Assembly (NCBI GenBank): GCA_007135355.1
Contig: SLJA01000244.1
Coordinates: 1 to 7,698 of the forward strand
DNA from: Wenzhouxiangella sp.
Lineage (GTDB): Bacteria; Pseudomonadota; Gammaproteobacteria; Xanthomonadales; Wenzhouxiangellaceae
Direction of reading: 5' to 3'
DNA length: 7,698 nt
The stretch's first letter is position 1. Each line of letters starts with the position of its first letter. Position numbers and translations under genes: made by a program. The notes beneath the pieces were generated by a model that was not told the origin of the DNA, did not search any database, and saw only the letters and a list, made by a program, of their open reading frames with translations. This document shows positions 5,926 through 7,698 of this stretch, one piece after another.

Positions 5926-6954
5926 CAGGGTGCCGGGGCCGATATCGGTGGGGAGCTGCGGGATGGGCTGGACCAGATCAAGGAAGATCTGGCTGCAGTG
6001 TCGCCAGGAGAACTCGCCGGCAAAAGTCCGGCATGCGGTACGATCCAGGGTCAGCGCGCGTTCCATGGCCGCGCCAAGGTTCTCATCCAGGCAACCGCTG
6101 ACCCCATCCATAACCACATCTTGCGGGCCCGGCACCGGAAAGGCGGCCACCGGCACACCGCAAGCCATGGCTTCGAGCATGACCAGGCCCAGTGTGTCAG
6201 TGCGGCTGGGGAATACGAATACATCGGCCGAGGCGATCAGTCGCGCCAAATCTTCGCCATGGTGATAACCGAGGAAGTGCGCCGTGGGGAAGCGTGCCTG
6301 CAGGCTGGCGCGATCCGGGCCATCGCCAACAATGACCTTGCTGCCCGCAAATTCAACCGCCAGGAAGTCGTCCAGCGATTTCTCGCGTGCTACCCGACCC
6401 GCATAGAGCGCAATGGGCCCCGGCAGCTTCAGCGCACGTTCGCTGCGCGGCCGAAATAACAGCGTGTCGACCCCGCCCGGCCACACATCGAGGTGCATGA
6501 ATCCACGCCGCGATAGCTCCTTTTTTTGCGTGCGCGTACGCACCATGGTGCGATGTGCCGCCCCATGAAAGCGTCGCAGCCAGGCATAAGTCCAGCGGGT
6601 CGGGACGGGTGCACGCAGCCGGACATATTCAGGAAAGCGGGTGTGATATGAGGTTGTGAAGACGACCTCGTGATGGACGCACCAGCGCCGCGCCGCCATG
6701 CCCAGTGGTCCTTCGGTGGCGATATGAATACAGTCGGGCAGAAAAGACTCGATGAGTCGCTCCAGCCTCCTGCCCGGCATTAGCGAAAGCGGAATCTCGC
6801 GATAACCGGGCATCGGCATGGTGCGAAAACGATCCGGTCCTATCACCAGCACCTCATGGCCCATCATGGAGAGCTGGGTGCTGGTGTTCTCCAGCGTTCG
6901 AACCACGCCGTTGACCTGAGGTTGCCAAGCGTCGCTGATCAAAAGGATTTTCAT
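5911..6954 (-). CDS. GT4-family glycosyltransferase, Agt/MgtA-like (putative glycolipid synthase)
   Basis: This is a GT-B fold retaining glycosyltransferase, 347 aa from the chosen start. The N-terminal Rossmann half opens MKILLISDAWQPQVNGVVRT, with the acceptor-side glycine loop NGV; HIATEGPLG and TTSYHTRFPEY are conserved family blocks. The C-terminal donor half has YAGRVAREKSLDDFL, VGDGPD and the sugar-nucleotide motif PSRTDTLGLVMLEAMACGVPV, where the usual E-x7-E is D-x7-E (about 253 and 261), as in MgtA-like enzymes. Relatives in Proteobacteria, Agt-type enzymes, add sugars to diacylglycerol during phosphate starvation. The exact donor and acceptor are inferred. I chose ATG 6954 because the fold starts there; an upstream ATG at 6990 lies inside a Pho box. 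Neither start has a clear Shine-Dalgarno. The divergent neighbour is a PAP2 phosphatase. Confidence 0.85.
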   Translation of the reverse strand: MKILLISDAWQPQVNGVVRTLENTSTQLSMMGHEVLVIGPDRFRTMPMPGYREIPLSLMPGRRLERLIESFLPDCIHIATEGPLGMAARRWCVHHEVVFTTSYHTRFPEYVRLRAPVPTRWTYAWLRRFHGAAHRTMVRTRTQKKELSRRGFMHLDVWPGGVDTLLFRPRSERALKLPGPIALYAGRVAREKSLDDFLAVEFAGSKVIVGDGPDRASLQARFPTAHFLGYHHGEDLARLIASADVFVFPSRTDTLGLVMLEAMACGVPVAAFPVPGPQDVVMDGVSGCLDENLGAAMERALTLDRTACRTFAGEFSWRHCSQIFLDLVQPIPQLPTDIGPGTLEFSG

Positions 6955-6955
6955 G

Positions 6956-6976
6956 GCCGGCAGATTGCTGGCCGGC
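6956..6976. repeat. Hairpin directly before the glycosyltransferase start
   Basis: GCCGGCAG (6956-6963) and CTGGCCGGC (6968-6976) pair around a 4-nt loop with one bulged base. In the minus-strand transcript it would end about 1 nt before the ATG at 6954. If transcribed, it could limit ribosome access. If transcription starts within it, it has no RNA role. Confidence 0.35.
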
Positions 6977-6977
6977 G

Positions 6978-6995
6978 ATGACAGCGCCATGACTG
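6978..6995 (-). promoter_or_regulatory. Putative Pho box (PhoB site) for the glycosyltransferase
   Basis: On the minus strand CAGTCATGGCGCTGTCAT consists of two 7-bp direct repeats, CAGTCAT (6 of 7 to CTGTCAT) and CTGTCAT (7 of 7), separated by 4 bp. This is the architecture of the classical PhoB-binding Pho box. The spacer is GC-rich instead of the usual AT-rich. It ends 23 bp before the ATG at 6954, the distance expected if it replaces the -35 of a promoter with a very short leader, though the -10 region (CAATCT) is weak. It fits the known phosphate-starvation control of Agt-type lipid glycosyltransferases. Confidence 0.5.
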
Positions 6996-7009
6996 AAAAA
7001 TCAAGATTG

Positions 7010-7037
7010 GGTGACCGGGCTTACCCAGCCCGTCACC
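7010..7037. repeat. Inverted repeat in the glycosyltransferase/PAP2 divergent region
   Basis: GGTGACCGGGC (7010-7020) and GCCCGTCACC (7028-7037) form a 10-bp stem with one bulged C around the 7-nt loop TTACCCA. It lies between the Pho box and the PAP2 promoter candidate, upstream of both presumed transcripts, so a DNA operator is more likely than an RNA element. The binding protein is unknown. Confidence 0.5.
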
Positions 7038-7070
7038 AAAGTTTTACCGCGCTGCCATGGATTCGTCGCC

Positions 7071-7099
7071 TTGACAACCTACCTTTGCTGCCATATCCG
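7071..7099 (+). promoter_or_regulatory. Possible promoter for the PAP2 gene
   Basis: A perfect -35 hexamer TTGACA (7071-7076) is followed after 17 bp by TATCCG (7094-7099), a poor -10. Transcription would start near 7106 and leave a leader of roughly 10 nt before the ATG at 7115. The strong -35 with a weak -10 hints at dependence on an activator, but the call rests on one good hexamer. Confidence 0.35.
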
Positions 7100-7114
7100 C
7101 CGAGATGAAGCCTC

Positions 7115-7666
7115 ATGCGCAGCATTGGCCGAGCTTTTGCCACCATGGATGGACTGGAGTACCGGTTGTGCCGCTGGATTCATCGCGCCGGACGCTACCG
7201 TCCGGTGCGCGCGGTCTTTGCCGCTGTAAGCCGCCTGGGAGACGGCATCATCTGGTATGGATTGCTATTGACTTTGCCGCTGGCGGCGGGAAAGGCCGGA
7301 CTGGTGGCGGCACTGTCCATGGCCATCGGCGCGCTGTTCGGTCTGCTGATCTACAAGGGTTTAAAAGCTGTTCTGGTGCGTGAGCGGCCGTTCATCGCGC
7401 ATCCCGACATCGATTGCCTGACTGCCCCCCTGGACCGATACAGCTTCCCTTCGGGACACACGCTGCACGCCGTGTTTTTCGCCACGGTTGCCTCGGCCTG
7501 GTTTCCGGTGCTTGGACCCGCATTATTCGGGTTCGCGTTCCTGGTTGGCTTGTCCCGGCCGTTACTGGGCCTGCACTATCCCACCGATGTTCTGGTGGGT
7601 GGGCTGATCGGCTGGGCGCTGGCGCTAATGGTGCTGCACCAGCTGCCGCCCGGCAGCATGGTCTGA
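7115..7666 (+). CDS. PAP2-family membrane phosphatase
   Basis: This is an integral membrane lipid phosphatase of the PAP2/PgpB superfamily (183 aa). All three catalytic motifs are present: K-x6-RP as KAVLVRERP (84-92), PSGH (112-115, acid/base His115) and SR-x5-H-x3-D as SRPLLGLHYPTD (147-158, with His154 as the nucleophile). Hydrophobic stretches around residues 44-56, 63-80, 117-130, 134-146 and 160-175 are membrane segments, which usually put the active site at the periplasmic face. Substrates in the family include phosphatidic acid, phosphatidylglycerol phosphate and undecaprenyl pyrophosphate. I cannot choose among them from sequence, though the divergent glycolipid-type glycosyltransferase favours a role that yields diacylglycerol. 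The start at 7115 is the first ATG; the only upstream help is a weak GAAG, and ATG 7145 is an alternative. Confidence 0.88.
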   Translation: MRSIGRAFATMDGLEYRLCRWIHRAGRYRPVRAVFAAVSRLGDGIIWYGLLLTLPLAAGKAGLVAALSMAIGALFGLLIYKGLKAVLVRERPFIAHPDIDCLTAPLDRYSFPSGHTLHAVFFATVASAWFPVLGPALFGFAFLVGLSRPLLGLHYPTDVLVGGLIGWALALMVLHQLPPGSMV

Positions 7667-7674
7667 CCAGCCGG

Positions 7675-7698
7675 TCAGGCCAGCAAAGCTTCCAGTGC
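7675..7698 (-). CDS. Possible C-terminal end of a minus-strand gene (partial)
   Basis: Read from the right edge on the minus strand, one frame gives ALEALLA followed by a TGA at 7675-7677, eight nt past the PAP2 stop. An alanine/leucine-rich ending is normal for a high-GC gene, and a convergent neighbour would fit. Seven codons are too few to identify a product, and the frame may be non-coding. Confidence 0.25.
   Translation of the reverse strand, partial: ALEALLA

Noticed and set aside
1..7698. CRISPR array, insertion sequence, tRNA, rRNA, toxin-antitoxin or phage genes
   Set aside because: No regularly spaced repeats, transposase or integrase motifs, or tRNA-like folds seen; gene content is ordinary chromosomal transport and lipid metabolism.

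Overview
The window looks like chromosomal DNA of a GC-rich Gammaproteobacterium. The evidence is uniform high-GC coding sequence, gamma-type Fur and Pho box candidates, and a Fe(III) ABC transporter plus an Agt-like lipid glycosyltransferase, both known from many Proteobacteria. The genus cannot be fixed from the sequence alone. I see no mobile element, CRISPR array, tRNA or rRNA.

Layout. The left edge (1-114, +) holds the last 37 codons of what looks like a TonB-dependent outer-membrane receptor. A major facilitator transporter (144-1367, -) converges on it. A divergent promoter region with a good Fur box (1474-1488) follows, then a fused two-domain Fe(III) permease (fbpB-like, 1528-3231, +). 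The matching ATPase (fbpC-like, 3248-4363, -) converges on fbpB with only 16 bp between the stop codons. A second divergent region with a probable promoter and a weaker Fur-like site (4496-4510) leads to the periplasmic iron-binding protein (fbpA/futA-like, 4563-5594, +). The three parts of one importer are therefore spread over both strands and two divergent control regions, not one fbpABC operon.

Directly after fbpA is the most interesting element: a sigma70-type promoter (TTGCAC, 17 bp, TACTAT; 5619-5647), a short 5' hairpin, and a perfect 12-bp terminator stem. Its 31-nt pyrimidine-rich loop carries repeated CUCC/CCUCC motifs complementary to Shine-Dalgarno sequences. I read this as an undescribed small RNA of about 82 nt (5654-5735), placed where an iron-responsive riboregulator would make sense.

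The right part is a separate module. A GT4 glycosyltransferase of the Agt/MgtA-like type (5911-6954, -) has a near-consensus Pho box (6978-6995) just upstream. It is divergent from a PAP2-family membrane phosphatase (7115-7666, +). Together they suggest phosphate-controlled membrane lipid remodelling: diacylglycerol made by a phosphatase and then glycosylated. The last 24 bases may hold the end of another minus-strand gene.

Working picture: receptor, possible siderophore MFS transporter and split Fe(III) importer form an iron-acquisition locus under Fur, with a candidate sRNA at its 3' end, followed by a phosphate-stress lipid locus. Protein families are called from motifs I can read. The regulatory sites and the sRNA are predictions.
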